Notes: generated by a model not told the origin, from the letters alone. Positions 7,812 through 16,634 are shown, counted from the first letter of the stretch. The stretch is DNA of 64,000 nt from Martelella radicis (GCF_014196625.1 NZ_JACIDZ010000004.1:248001-312000), one strand, 5' to 3'. Made by a program: numbers and translations.

Positions 7812-8939
7812 ATGGAGTTTTCACCGCAACAGGATGAGGCGCTCAAGGCGGTTTCGCGCTGGCTGAAGGAAGGCCGGTCGCCGGTTTTCCGACTGTTCGG
7901 CTTTGCCGGAACCGGCAAGACCACGCTCGCGCGCTATTTCGCCGAGCATGTCGACGGGGAGGTGCTGTTTGCCGCCTTCACCGGCAAGGCCGCCCAGGTG
8001 CTGCGGTCGCGCGGGGCGAGCAATGCCCGCACCATCCATTCCCTGATCTACCGTCCCAAGGGCGAGGAAATGATCGAGGACGAGGAGACCGGAAAGACCT
8101 CGGTCGCGCCGATGTTCTCGATCAACCGGCAGAGCCCCCTCGCCAAGGCGGCGCTGATCATCATCGACGAGTGTTCGATGGTCGACGAAAAGCTCGGCCA
8201 GGATCTCGTCAGTTTCGGCACGCCGGTTCTGGTGCTTGGCGATCCCGGTCAGTTGCCGCCGGTTTCCGGCGGCGGCTATTTCACCAATCACGAGCCCGAT
8301 TATCTTCTGACCGAAATCCATCGTCAGGCGCGCGACAACCCGATCATCGACCTTGCCATGCGGGTGCGCGAGGGCGACGAGATCCCGTTGGGGGACTATG
8401 GCGAGGCGAAGGTGATCTCGCGGCGCGAGGTGACGCAGGAACTGGTTCTGGAGGCCGATCAGGTTCTCGTCGGCACCAACCGGACCCGTCGACGCTACAA
8501 TCAGCGCCTGCGCGAACTGAAGGGGTTTGAACAGGTCTATCCGCAATCGGGCGACAAGCTGGTCTGTCTGCGCAACGACCCGGCCAAGGGTCTGCTCAAC
8601 GGTTCGCTCTGGAAGGTGATGTCAGCCTCCAAGGAAACGGTGAAGCCGGGCATCAATCTTCTAGTCAACCCGGAAGAGGACGACCCCGATCGCGGCGCGG
8701 CAAGGATCAAGCTCCTGAAGGCGGCCTTCGAGGACAGCGAGACGGAGATCCCGTGGTCCACCAAGAAACGCTATGACGATTTCGACTATGGCTATGCGCT
8801 GACGGTCCACAAGGCGCAGGGCTCGCAGTGGAACAATGTCGTGCTGTTTGACGAGAGCTGGGCCTTCAGGGATACGCGCGAGCGCTGGCTCTATACCGCG
8901 ATCACGCGCGCCGCCGAGCGGCTGACCATCGTTTCCTGA
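7812..8939 (+). CDS. ATP-dependent RecD-like DNA helicase
   Basis: Superfamily 1 helicase, 375 residues, cytoplasmic. Visible motifs are Walker A (GFAGTGKTT, about residues 32-40), motif Ia (AAFTGKAAQVL), Walker B (IIIDECSMV), motif III (VLGDPGQLPPV), motif IV-like TEIHRQ, and the C-terminal UvrD_C_2 motif YALTVHKAQGSQW with a final YTAITRA. It lacks the large N-terminal part of true RecD, and no recB or recC lies nearby, so it is a stand-alone RecD2/Dda-like helicase. The start at 7812 is chosen over an upstream ATG at 7689 because homology begins there; the upstream stretch overlaps the promoter region of the divergent secreted-repeat gene. Confidence 0.88.
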   Translation: MEFSPQQDEALKAVSRWLKEGRSPVFRLFGFAGTGKTTLARYFAEHVDGEVLFAAFTGKAAQVLRSRGASNARTIHSLIYRPKGEEMIEDEETGKTSVAPMFSINRQSPLAKAALIIIDECSMVDEKLGQDLVSFGTPVLVLGDPGQLPPVSGGGYFTNHEPDYLLTEIHRQARDNPIIDLAMRVREGDEIPLGDYGEAKVISRREVTQELVLEADQVLVGTNRTRRRYNQRLRELKGFEQVYPQSGDKLVCLRNDPAKGLLNGSLWKVMSASKETVKPGINLLVNPEEDDPDRGAARIKLLKAAFEDSETEIPWSTKKRYDDFDYGYALTVHKAQGSQWNNVVLFDESWAFRDTRERWLYTAITRAAERLTIVS

Positions 8940-9265
8940 CGCCTGCCGGAAGGGCGGCGCGCCCACGCGCGGCGGCTGCATACGCAATACCCTAAACGGC
9001 ACCCCGAGCACGCAAATACTCTAGAAGATCGGGGCTTTGTCGCCGCGCAACCGTCCGCTGTCCTGTTTCTAACGGCAGAACCTTACTGCTTGGTTAGCGT
9101 CGGCGCATTCTCGCACAGCTCTGCCACAAAAAAAGCCAAAGCCGGTGTTTGTCATTTCAACGCTCCGGCACTATTTTTGACAAATATCGAATCCGACACG
9201 TTTCCGACGAACGGGCTGACCTGATGGATTACGGAAGCGCTCGGGGAGGGGATGGACGAACGGTC
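8940..9265. other. Intergenic stretch without a recognised gene
   Basis: 326 bp between the helicase and the betaine-type binding protein. There is an A-run near 9128-9135 and a TTGACA-like hexamer at 9177-9182 without a convincing -10 partner. I see no RNA gene or riboswitch. Confidence 0.5.
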
Positions 9266-10267
9266 ATGAACGCACATATCGCCGCCGCCTCAATGCTTTT
9301 GGGCGCCGCGCTCTTTGCCGAGGGCGCGAACGCTCGGGAAAGCTGCTCGACTGTGTCAATCGCCGAGCTCAACTGGACCTCGGCGGGGCTGGCCGCATGG
9401 GTTGACCGGCTTATTCTGGAAAAAGGCTTCGGCTGCTCGGTGAGCATGGTTTCCGGCGATACCGACAGCACCATGGACGCCATCATCGCCACGGGCGAGC
9501 CTGATATCATTCCCGAGTTCTGGTTCGAGAGCGCGACACCGGCGCTTGACGAGGCTGTCGCCGACAAGCGTATCGCTTTTGCCGCCCCGCTTCTCAACGA
9601 AGGCGGTGTTCAGGGCTGGTGGATTCCGAAATTCATTGTCGATGCGCATCCCGAGGTCACGACCGTGCAGCAGGCGCTCAGCCATCCCGAACTCTTCATC
9701 GCTGCGGAGGGTGGCGAAAGGCCTGCCGTGTTTAGCTGTCCCGAGGGCTGGGCCTGCCGGGTGTCGACCGAAAACCTGTTCCGCGCGCTGGGGGCGGCTG
9801 ACAAGGGGTTTGACCTGGTCGAGGCCCAATCGGGCTCAGCGCTCGATGCGTCGGTTGCGCGCGCCTTTGCCGATCAACAGGGTTGGCTCGGCTACTATTG
9901 GGCGCCGACTGCGCTTCTCGGCGAATATGATATGGTCAAGCTCAGCTTCGGGGTCGAATTCAGCAAGCAGGAATGGGACAGTTGCACGATCGTCGCCGAT
10001 TGCGCCGACCCCAAGCTCAATGCCTATCCCGTTTCCGCCGTCTACACGCTGGTCGACGGCGAGTTCGTGACCGAATATCCCGAGCTTATGGACTATTTCA
10101 ACAATCGCTCCTGGAGCAACGGAACCGTGAGCGAGGTGCTTGCCTGGATGAGCGCCAACGACGCTGGCAACGAGGCCGGGGCCCGCCATTTTCTGTCGAC
10201 CTATCCCGATGTCTGGAAGGCCTGGCTTGCCGATGATGTTGCGGAGAGGGTTGCAGGGGCTCTTTGA
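9266..10267 (+). CDS. Glycine betaine/proline-type ABC transporter substrate-binding protein (orphan)
   Basis: Periplasmic binding protein of the OpuAC/ProX family, 333 residues. A signal peptide is visible (MNAHIAAASMLLGAALFAEG, cleavage near ANA-RE). The body shows the ligand-binding pattern of the family: VSIAELNWTSAGLAAWVDR, EFWFESATPALDEAVAD, GWWIPKF and GWLGYYWAPTALL, rich in Trp and Tyr for caging a quaternary amine. The frame is open further upstream, but the signal peptide fixes the start at 9266. No permease or ATPase gene is adjacent; the flanking genes are a helicase and cobP. It may serve a transporter encoded elsewhere, or act as a sensor. Confidence 0.85.
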   Translation: MNAHIAAASMLLGAALFAEGANARESCSTVSIAELNWTSAGLAAWVDRLILEKGFGCSVSMVSGDTDSTMDAIIATGEPDIIPEFWFESATPALDEAVADKRIAFAAPLLNEGGVQGWWIPKFIVDAHPEVTTVQQALSHPELFIAAEGGERPAVFSCPEGWACRVSTENLFRALGAADKGFDLVEAQSGSALDASVARAFADQQGWLGYYWAPTALLGEYDMVKLSFGVEFSKQEWDSCTIVADCADPKLNAYPVSAVYTLVDGEFVTEYPELMDYFNNRSWSNGTVSEVLAWMSANDAGNEAGARHFLSTYPDVWKAWLADDVAERVAGAL

Positions 10268-10480
10268 TATCCGGTCAGGCCGCTCCTTGTGAATGCGTCT
10301 TCGGGACGCTATATGTGAGGGGCGCCGGGACAGGATTTGCGGCTTGCCGGAGATGATCTCCGGCAGCGCGCATCCGGGATGATCAACAGCGCGGACGCCT
10401 CTTTGTTCTACGAATCGTCCGCTTTCATTTCGGGACCTTTTCCGGCGTCTTCATGTCCAACAGGTGATCAGGGTCCATCT

Positions 10481-11014
10481 TTGCGCACGCTAGCACAGAA
10501 GACCTGCCTGATCCTGGGCGGCGCGCGTTCGGGCAAGTCCGCACATGCCGAGAAGCTGGCGCGTGAAGCGGACGGCAATCTCCATTATGTCGCGACAGCA
10601 CAGGCCCTCGATGCCGAAATGACGGCGCGTATTGCCCATCATCAGGCTGCGCGCGGTCATGGCTGGCGGACGCATGAGGTGCCGGTAGAACTCGTCGCCT
10701 GCCTTGAAGGCCTTGTCCGGCAAGAGAGACCGGTGGTGCTGGTCGACTGTCTGACCTTGTGGGTCACCAATCTCATGCTCGGCGACCGGGATGTTGGCGA
10801 AGCGGGCGACAGGCTTGCCGCTTTTATTGCTGACTGTCCCTATCCGCTTTTCCTCGTCGCAAACGAGGTCGGTCTCGGCATCGTGCCCGACAACGCGCTC
10901 GCCAGAAAATTCCGCGACGAAGCCGGGCTCTTGAACCAGAAGGTCGCGGCGGCAGCCGACACGGTAATCTTCATGGCGGCGGGCCTGCCGATGACGATGA
11001 AGCCTACATCATGA
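10481..11014 (+). CDS. cobU: Adenosylcobinamide kinase / adenosylcobinamide-phosphate guanylyltransferase
   Basis: Bifunctional CobU/CobP enzyme that phosphorylates adenosylcobinamide and adds GMP during late cobalamin assembly or salvage. The P-loop GGARSGKSAHAEKLA sits close to the N-terminus. The ATAQALDAEMTARIAHH segment holds the His expected to take the GMP. VVLVDCLTLWVTNLM and the C-terminal VANEVGLGIVPDNALARKFRDEAG are also family motifs. The family usually begins about 10 residues before the P-loop, and a TTG at 10481 with AGGG just upstream fits; the frame is open to an ATG at 10379, so the start is uncertain. There are no other cob genes and no cobalamin riboswitch. Its 3' end overlaps the convergent TSUP gene by 11 bp. 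Confidence 0.85.
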   Translation: MRTLAQKTCLILGGARSGKSAHAEKLAREADGNLHYVATAQALDAEMTARIAHHQAARGHGWRTHEVPVELVACLEGLVRQERPVVLVDCLTLWVTNLMLGDRDVGEAGDRLAAFIADCPYPLFLVANEVGLGIVPDNALARKFRDEAGLLNQKVAAAADTVIFMAAGLPMTMKPTS

Positions 11015-11873
11015 GCCACTGATAGACCGGGTTCTGCTCGTCGAGAAAGACCTTGGCCGCCATGGCCAGGCTCGAGACCGCCAGAAGCGGCCGGATGATC
11101 TTCGCGCCGCGCTTCATCGCCAGTCTTGATCCCGTCTGTGCGCCGAGAAACTGGCCGACGCCCATGATCAGGCCGATCTTCCACAAAATGGCGCCGCCGG
11201 CAAGAAAGACGACGAAGGCGCCGAGATTGGACGAGAGATTGAGCATCTTGGTGCGCGCCGTCGCCTTCAGCATGCCAAGTCCGCCGAGCGTGACGAAGGC
11301 GAGCATGAAGAAGGACCCGGTGCCCGGTCCGAAAAGCCCGTCATAAAAGCCGATTGCCGGGACCACCAGACCGGCGAAGACGGGCACGGCGAGGCGCTGG
11401 TGGCGGTCGGTGTCATCCAGCCCGCTGCGCAGGGCGAAATAGAGCCCGATGCCGGCGAGCAGAAAGGGCAGAACCGCCAGCAGGACGTCTCCCGAGATGA
11501 TGGTGGCCAGGACCGCGCCGAGCGCGCCGCCGCCAAAAGCGAGTAGCGCCATGGGCCATTGTGTCCTCGGGTCCACGCGACCGCCGCGCGCATAGGAAAT
11601 TGTCGCCGATGCGGCCCCGAAAATGCCCTGCAGCTTGTTCGTGCCGAGCGTTTCGAGCGGCGGGATGCCGGCGATCAGCATCACCGGAATGATGATCAGG
11701 CCTGCGCCGCCCGCGATTGAATCGACGAAGCCGGCGATGAAGGCTGCCGAAAACAAGATGAGCAGCAGGTCGAGACTGGCATCGAACAATCGGGTCGAAC
11801 TCCATGAGAGGGCGTGCACGGTCATGACCGGGGCGGTCATCGTTTCCTTTTGCGCCGGGATCGTGTAGGTCAT
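11004..11873 (-). CDS. TSUP/TauE-SafE family membrane exporter
   Basis: Integral membrane protein of about 289 residues with some eight hydrophobic segments. The TauE signature AAFIAGFVDSIAGGAGLIII and the GTNKLQGIFG motif lie in the first half; a related FYDGLFGPGTGSFF motif lies in the second half, matching the duplicated topology of the family. Members export sulfite, sulfoacetate or related anions; the substrate here is unknown. An ATG 11 codons downstream (11840) is an alternative start. Convergent with cobU, with an 11-bp overlap. Confidence 0.88.
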   Translation of the reverse strand: MTYTIPAQKETMTAPVMTVHALSWSSTRLFDASLDLLLILFSAAFIAGFVDSIAGGAGLIIIPVMLIAGIPPLETLGTNKLQGIFGAASATISYARGGRVDPRTQWPMALLAFGGGALGAVLATIISGDVLLAVLPFLLAGIGLYFALRSGLDDTDRHQRLAVPVFAGLVVPAIGFYDGLFGPGTGSFFMLAFVTLGGLGMLKATARTKMLNLSSNLGAFVVFLAGGAILWKIGLIMGVGQFLGAQTGSRLAMKRGAKIIRPLLAVSSLAMAAKVFLDEQNPVYQWLMM

Positions 11874-11928
11874 TTGTGGGCGGCGCTTCAGCCGGTTTAC
11901 GATCTTTCAAGAAGCAGGATTCGTTTTC

Positions 11929-12879
11929 ATGCACAAGGTTATTTTCGACACGGACCCGGGCATTGATGATGCCATGGCATTGCTGTTCCTCGAGCGTCAC
12001 CCCGATATCGAGCTTCTCGGCATCACCTCGGTTTTCGGCAATGCATCCGCCGACACCACAACCCGCAACGCGCAGTTCCTGAAGCGGGAATTCGGCATTT
12101 CCGCGCCGGTCGCGCGCGGCGCCGACGAGACCTATGATCCGGCCCGCCCGATGGCGCCCTGGCCGGTGGTCGTGCATGGCGTCAACGGTCTCGGTGATAT
12201 CGAGATGCCCGAAACCATTGATGACGTGCCGCTTGACCCGCGCCCTGCCTATCAGTTCATCATCGACACCGTGCGCGAAAATCCGGGCGAGGTGGAGATC
12301 GTCGCCGTCGGTCGCATGACCAATCTGGCGCTGGCGCTCGCCCGCGATCCGGAGATTGCCGGGCTTGTGAAGCAGGTCGTCGTCATGGGCGGCGCCTTCG
12401 AGCGCAACGGTAACGTTACGCCGGCAGCCGAAGCCAATATCCACGGTGACCCGGAAGCGGCCGATGCGGTTTTCACCGCGCCGTGGAATGTCGTGATCAT
12501 CGGTCTCGACGTCACGATCCAGACGGTCATGACCCGCACGATGATGAAGGATCTCGCGTTGCGCGGCGGGCCCGCGGTCGAGCTTCTTGCCAAGATCTCC
12601 GATCCCTATATTGATTTCTACAGCCAGCAGGTGGATGACGGCATGGTCGTCCATGACAGCTGCGCCTGTGTCTATGTCGTCGCGCCGGAGCTTTTCGGTC
12701 TGCGGGCAGGGTCGGTGCGCGTCGTCTGCGGCGGCATCGCCGATGGCCTGACGCTGCAAAAGCCCGCCGGCCCGTTCTTTCCGCCGAGCGCCTGGGACGA
12801 CAAGCCCGAACAGCAGGTGGCCATGACCATCGAGGCTGTGAAGGTCGTCGACCTCGTGGCCGCGACGCTCGCGCCCTAG
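11929..12879 (+). CDS. Inosine-uridine preferring nucleoside hydrolase
   Basis: Hydrolyses the N-glycosidic bond of ribonucleosides to free base and ribose. The 316-residue protein begins with the hallmark calcium-binding motif FDTDPGIDDAMALLFL. It contains AVGRMTNLALALARDPEIAGLVKQVVVMGGAF and a C-terminal HDSCACVYVVAPELF with the catalytic-site His. No signal peptide is seen. It stands alone between a divergent TSUP exporter and an L,D-transpeptidase. Substrate preference within the family cannot be assigned. Confidence 0.93.
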   Translation: MHKVIFDTDPGIDDAMALLFLERHPDIELLGITSVFGNASADTTTRNAQFLKREFGISAPVARGADETYDPARPMAPWPVVVHGVNGLGDIEMPETIDDVPLDPRPAYQFIIDTVRENPGEVEIVAVGRMTNLALALARDPEIAGLVKQVVVMGGAFERNGNVTPAAEANIHGDPEAADAVFTAPWNVVIIGLDVTIQTVMTRTMMKDLALRGGPAVELLAKISDPYIDFYSQQVDDGMVVHDSCACVYVVAPELFGLRAGSVRVVCGGIADGLTLQKPAGPFFPPSAWDDKPEQQVAMTIEAVKVVDLVAATLAP

Positions 12880-13096
12880 CGTGTCTTTCTGAAAGCCGGA
12901 ATCAGTTTTCGGCAGGCGCGGTGCATGGGCTCTAATAGTCGGATCGCGATGCGTTCGACTGAAGCGACTGTAGTCCATGCCGAGTAACTCTGCTATTTGG
13001 TTTGAATTGTTTACCCTGTTTGCAGTAACGCGTTGATCGCTTCTCCGGGTGCACTTATTCTCGACTTCAGGGGCTATTGTGTATCCGGGGGAAAAC

Positions 13097-13549
13097 ATGC
13101 GTGCCGTTCTCGTTGCTTTTTTCGCATTGCTGGCATCGGTGTCCTTTGCCGATGCGGCGCGCAAGTCCGGGGGTGATATCTTCGAACCCGGCAAGGTGGT
13201 CGCCGCCGTTAGCCTCAGCTCACAAACGATGAAGGTCATCATCGGCGGTTACGAGCGCTATGTATGGCCGGTTTCGACAGGGGCGGGCAGTTATGCGACG
13301 CCCGAGGGCATCTACGGCGCCGAATGGCTCTCGAAGAACCATCGCTCACGCAAATACAACAATGCGCCGATGCCGTATGCCATCTTCTTCTATCATGGTT
13401 ATGCCGTTCACGGCACCGATCAGCTCTCGCGTCTCGGCTCTCGCGCCTCGCATGGTTGCGTGCGTCTTCACCCGGACAATGCGGCCTTACTCTTCGAGCT
13501 AGCTCAGTCCGTCGGACTGAAGAACATGACGGTGATCATCGGCGACTAG
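13097..13549 (+). CDS. L,D-transpeptidase (YkuD domain)
   Basis: Periplasmic enzyme of the YkuD family, which forms 3-3 crosslinks in peptidoglycan or attaches proteins to it. The 150-residue protein has a signal peptide (about residues 1-20, MRAVLVAFFALLASVSFADA) followed directly by a compact catalytic domain. The active-site pattern is YAVHGTDQLSRLGSRASHGCVRL, with the catalytic His, Ser, Cys and Arg all present. The start at 13097 puts the signal peptide at the N-terminus. L,D-crosslinks are abundant in rhizobial cell walls and linked to polar growth. Confidence 0.92.
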   Translation: MRAVLVAFFALLASVSFADAARKSGGDIFEPGKVVAAVSLSSQTMKVIIGGYERYVWPVSTGAGSYATPEGIYGAEWLSKNHRSRKYNNAPMPYAIFFYHGYAVHGTDQLSRLGSRASHGCVRLHPDNAALLFELAQSVGLKNMTVIIGD

Positions 13550-13585
13550 ATCGTCGTTCTGGCGCATCGGGTTGTCGAAATACCC

Positions 13586-13705
13586 TCAACCGCTTTCTCG
13601 CCTGATGCTCCAGCAGTCGCCGCACTGCTGTTGCAGTGCGTTGAAGGTGGCCTTGTCCTCTCGCAGAATGATTGGCGGTTTCACGCGCTTCGATAGGCGG
13701 AACAT
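13586..13705 (-). CDS. Possible small ORF, 39 aa
   Basis: A 39-codon frame with ATG at 13705 preceded by AGGAAAGGCG, a good ribosome site, 4-5 bases upstream. The product is basic with two Cys close together (QQCGDCW). I do not recognise it. It lies in an otherwise empty gap next to a degraded porin gene, so it may be a remnant or a chance frame. Confidence 0.25.
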   Translation of the reverse strand: MFRLSKRVKPPIILREDKATFNALQQQCGDCWSIRRESG

Positions 13706-13766
13706 ATCGCCTTTCCTGAGAAGGCCCTGATCAATTGGCCGGGGGCTGTCTCGACCTTGTTGGCGA

Positions 13767-14033
13767 TCACCGCTTCAATTCATTCCGTGTCAGCCCGGCA
13801 AGACAATCAAGCTCGCCTTCGAGGCCCACGAGAAAACTGCCACCGAACTGGTAGTTTGCGCCTAAGATCGCGCCGCCCAGCCAGGCATTGATCGGGAGAT
13901 GATCCCGAACCACGCGATAGCTGTCGGGTAGCGGGAGTGGCGTTGAAACTGTCGGCGGGGTTGAGATGTCTGCGGCAATGGCGGGAAATGCCGAGCCGAA
14001 CAGTGCGGCGATAATGTTGCATATCCTTTTCAT
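13767..14033 (-). pseudogene. Truncated outer-membrane beta-barrel (Omp31/Omp25-like) remnant
   Basis: The 88-residue frame begins with a signal peptide (MKRICNIIAALFGSAFPAIA, cleavage at AA-DI) and contains one strand pair typical of alphaproteobacterial opacity-type porins (GAILGANYQFGGSFLVGLEGEL). The family usually exceeds 200 residues. Here the N-terminal strand region is missing, only one barrel hairpin remains, and the frame ends soon after. It is best read as a decayed gene, although a short secreted protein cannot be excluded. The surrounding DNA is AT-rich, unlike the rest of the window. Confidence 0.55.
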
Positions 14034-14418
14034 GTGTAGAGCCCCATGGAACAAAATAAAATCCACGGTATCGAAGATGTACAAGTAAATTATAATTATA
14101 ATTACGGGTTTATATAATTTTATACTAATAAAATTGCATTTTTTATTTGAATTATATATTTTCTATCGAAAATTTTCTTCTTTTGAATTGTGGATGCCTT
14201 GTTTGGGCTTTTTCTCCGAATCGTTGTCCGGGACTTGACGCTTCAAAGCCGAATGGGCATAAGTTCGGTCATGAACACGGCCCTTTGCATTATCTGCACG
14301 ATTATTCGCTAGCGTTTCGCTGGCCGGCCGTTCTTGTCCTGAAATCCAATCTCTGACAGACGACCCGGCCGGGCCGCTGGCCTGTGCGTGCATCAAGACT
14401 GATTTCGGGAGACTGGAC
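14034..14418. other. AT-rich intergenic region upstream of cysS
   Basis: 385 bp with a markedly AT-rich core (about 14084-14175), where runs of A and T dominate. No gene is supported. The cysS promoter probably lies in the right half. The composition contrasts with the GC-rich surroundings and adjoins the porin remnant, suggesting foreign or decaying DNA. Confidence 0.5.
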
Positions 14419-15903
14419 ATGGGCGACGCCCTGAAGCTCTACAACACACTGACGCGCGAGAAGGCCGAATTCCGGCCGATCGATCCCGACAATGTGCGCA
14501 TGTATGTGTGCGGGCCGACGGTCTATGACTTTGCCCATATCGGCAATGCGCGGCCGGTGATCGTCTTCGACGTCCTCTTCCGCCTGCTGCGCCATCTCTA
14601 TGGCGAAGACCACGTCACCTATGTCCGCAACATCACCGACGTCGATGACAAGATCAACGCCCGGGCAAAGCGGGACTACCCGGACCTGCCGCTGAACGAG
14701 GCGATCCGCCGCGTGACCGAAAAGACCGCCGATCAGTTCCACAAGGATGTTGCGGCCCTCGGCGTGCTGGAACCGACCGTGGAGCCGCGCGCGACCGAGC
14801 ATATCGACGGCATGGTGGCGATGATCCAGACGCTCATCGACAAGGGCAACGCCTATGTCGCGCAGGGCGCCGAGGGCAGGGAAGTGCTGTTCGACGTGCC
14901 GTCCATGTCCGACTATGGGCGCTTGTCACGGCGCAATCTGGAAGACCAGCAGGCCGGCGCCCGCATCGCCGTCGAAAGCCACAAGAAGAGCCCGGCGGAT
15001 TTCGTGCTGTGGAAGGAAAGTGCGGCCGACGAGCCCGGCTGGGACGGGCGTTTTACCTTTGAGGGGAAGACCGAAACCATCAACGGCCGCCCCGGCTGGC
15101 ATATCGAATGCTCGGTGATGTCGGAGAAGCATCTCGGCGAGACGTTCGACATTCACGGCGGGGGCCTCGACCTGATCTTCCCCCACCACGAAAACGAGAT
15201 CGCGCAATCCTGCTCGGCCCACGGCAACCACGTCATGGCCAATGTCTGGATGCATAACGGCTTCGTGCAGGTCGAAGGCCGGAAGATGTCGAAGTCCGAC
15301 GGCAACTTCTTCACCATCCACGAACTGCTGGAAACGGAAAATTTCGGCGGCCGTAAATGGCCGGGCGAGGTGCTGCGCCTGGCGATGCTGATGACGCATT
15401 ATCGCGAGCCGATCGATTTTTCGGTGAAGCGATTGGAGGAGGCGGAGAATATAATCGCCAACTGGAAAGTGGCTGTTAGCTCAGTGATAAAGGATGGCAT
15501 GATTGCTAGTCTTGCCGATATAGACCAAACCCAGATTCCGGATAGAGTTGTTGAGCACCTAGAGAACGACTTAGACGTCTACGCTGCAATCAGCCTTCTC
15601 ACCGGCAACCTAAAATGGTTACCCCGTCTAAAAGACACCAGGCCAAACAGAATGCCTTTGCTTGTTTCGCTTCAACTTCTCGGTTTCGAGGGGCTGATCG
15701 AAAATGCAATAGGCAAACTCTCACGGCTTGATGAGAATGAAATAGACGCCAAGATCACCCTGCGGCTCACCTTCATCCGCGAAAAAAACTGGTCCGAGGC
15801 CGATCGCATCCGCGATGAACTGGCGTCTCAGGGCATCCAGCTAAGGGATTCAAAGAACAAGGAAACCGGCGAGCGCGAGACCACCTGGGAGGTCAAGCGG
15901 TGA
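14419..15903 (+). CDS. cysS: Cysteinyl-tRNA synthetase
   Basis: Class I aminoacyl-tRNA synthetase charging tRNA-Cys. The 494-residue protein has the zinc-site Cys in [19 protein letters not shown] (with the HIGH-type motif HIGN), the second zinc ligands in [11 protein letters not shown] and [11 protein letters not shown], and the KMSKSDG loop. The C-terminal end ([18 protein letters not shown]) is typical. The segment from about 15455 to 15740, following the catalytic core, has lower GC and codons rare elsewhere here (ATA, TTA, AGA, CTA). Its protein sequence is also more divergent than the two ends, suggesting a recombined segment. The frame is intact and all catalytic motifs are present. 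Confidence 0.95.
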   Translation: MGDALKLYNTLTREKAEFRPIDPDNVRMYVCGPTVYDFAHIGNARPVIVFDVLFRLLRHLYGEDHVTYVRNITDVDDKINARAKRDYPDLPLNEAIRRVTEKTADQFHKDVAALGVLEPTVEPRATEHIDGMVAMIQTLIDKGNAYVAQGAEGREVLFDVPSMSDYGRLSRRNLEDQQAGARIAVESHKKSPADFVLWKESAADEPGWDGRFTFEGKTETINGRPGWHIECSVMSEKHLGETFDIHGGGLDLIFPHHENEIAQSCSAHGNHVMANVWMHNGFVQVEGRKMSKSDGNFFTIHELLETENFGGRKWPGEVLRLAMLMTHYREPIDFSVKRLEEAENIIANWKVAVSSVIKDGMIASLADIDQTQIPDRVVEHLENDLDVYAAISLLTGNLKWLPRLKDTRPNRMPLLVSLQLLGFEGLIENAIGKLSRLDENEIDAKITLRLTFIREKNWSEADRIRDELASQGIQLRDSKNKETGERETTWEVKR

Positions 15904-15930
15904 GCACCTTGTGCGCCGGATCGCTCCAAA

Positions 15931-15983
15931 CAATCTCCCCCCTTGAGGGGGAGATGCCCCGACAGGGGCAGAGGGGGGTGAAC
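15931..15983 (+). repeat. Palindromic intergenic repeat, copy A
   Basis: CTCCCCCCTTGAGGGGGAGA forms a near-perfect hairpin and is followed by a second stem (CCCCGACAGGGG) and AGAGGGGGG. The same unit appears inverted at 16022-16069 and again at 16219-16265. Confidence 0.75.
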
Positions 15984-16021
15984 CCTCTCGGCAAATTCGG
16001 AGCAGGCGGCAAACGCCCGTT

Positions 16022-16069
16022 ACCCCCCTCTGTCGCGTTCGCGACATCTCCCCCTCAAGGGGGGAGATC
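16022..16069 (-). repeat. Palindromic intergenic repeat, copy B (inverted)
   Basis: The inverted copy reads CCCCCCTCTGTCGC, then GACATCTCCCCCTC, then AAGGGGGGAGAT. Copies A and B face each other about 40 bp apart and could fold into a long hairpin just downstream of cysS. Confidence 0.75.
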
Positions 16070-16218
16070 GGATGGATGCGGTGAGACAAAGCGGTTATTC
16101 GATGTCTCTTCCTCCGTCGCAAGGCTCTGGTCTGCAGTCATCGAGCCTTCGCCATGGTTTGCAGCGCAGCCTGTTTCTTCGCGTGCATATTTTGCTTGGT
16201 ATCGCCGCAAGACTCCCT

Positions 16219-16265
16219 CAATCTCCCCCCTTGAGGGGGAGATGTCGCGAAGCGACAGAGGGGGG
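16219..16265 (+). repeat. Palindromic intergenic repeat, copy C
   Basis: Same orientation as copy A, with the inner stem TCGCGAAGCGA, ending seven bases before the DUF559 gene start at 16272. This repeat type is frequent between genes in Rhizobiales. Confidence 0.75.
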
Positions 16266-16271
16266 CATTCT

Positions 16272-16634
16272 ATGCCGCATTACAGCGTCTCACGACGTTT
16301 GCGCTCCAACGCGAGGCGCATGCGCAGCGACATGACCGAGGCAGAGCTGAAGCTCTGGAACGAGCTACGCGCGGGACGGTTGGAGGGGCTGCAGTTTCGC
16401 CGCCAGATGCCGATTGATCGCTACATTGCCGATTTCGCCTGCCCCAATCACAAACTGATCATCGAAGTCGATGGCTCGCAGCATGGTGAAAGGCGCACTG
16501 AAGACGCAGAGCGCACCACGCGCCTCGCCGCGCTCGGCTGGACCGTGCTCCGCTTCTGGAACGACGATGTGCTGCGCGATATCGACGCCGTTTGCACCCA
16601 TATTCTCAGAACCATCGGGAGGAATGCGCCATGA
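16272..16634 (+). CDS. DUF559 (Vsr-like PD-(D/E)XK fold) protein
   Basis: A 120-residue protein of the DUF559 family, related in fold to very-short-patch-repair and type II endonucleases. Conserved features are RRLRSNARRMRSDMTEAELKLWNELR, FRRQMPIDRYIADFAC, the acidic core KLIIEVDGSQH and the C-terminal GWTVLRFWNDDVL. The real function of the family is unsettled. The start follows directly on repeat copy C, and the open frame upstream is only repeat DNA, so the ATG at 16272 is preferred. The stop overlaps the next gene's ATG in an ATGA junction, indicating translational coupling with the GFA genes. Confidence 0.85.
   Translation: MPHYSVSRRLRSNARRMRSDMTEAELKLWNELRAGRLEGLQFRRQMPIDRYIADFACPNHKLIIEVDGSQHGERRTEDAERTTRLAALGWTVLRFWNDDVLRDIDAVCTHILRTIGRNAP

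Noticed and set aside
10268-10480. Cobalamin riboswitch upstream of cobU
   Set aside because: The conserved B12-box and the typical GCCACTG element could not be found in the 213-bp gap.
11413-13242. Open frame of about 609 codons on the minus strand
   Set aside because: It is antisense to the nucleoside hydrolase and transpeptidase genes, is rich in His, Arg and Asp with no domain, and reflects the GC-rich third codon positions of the real genes.
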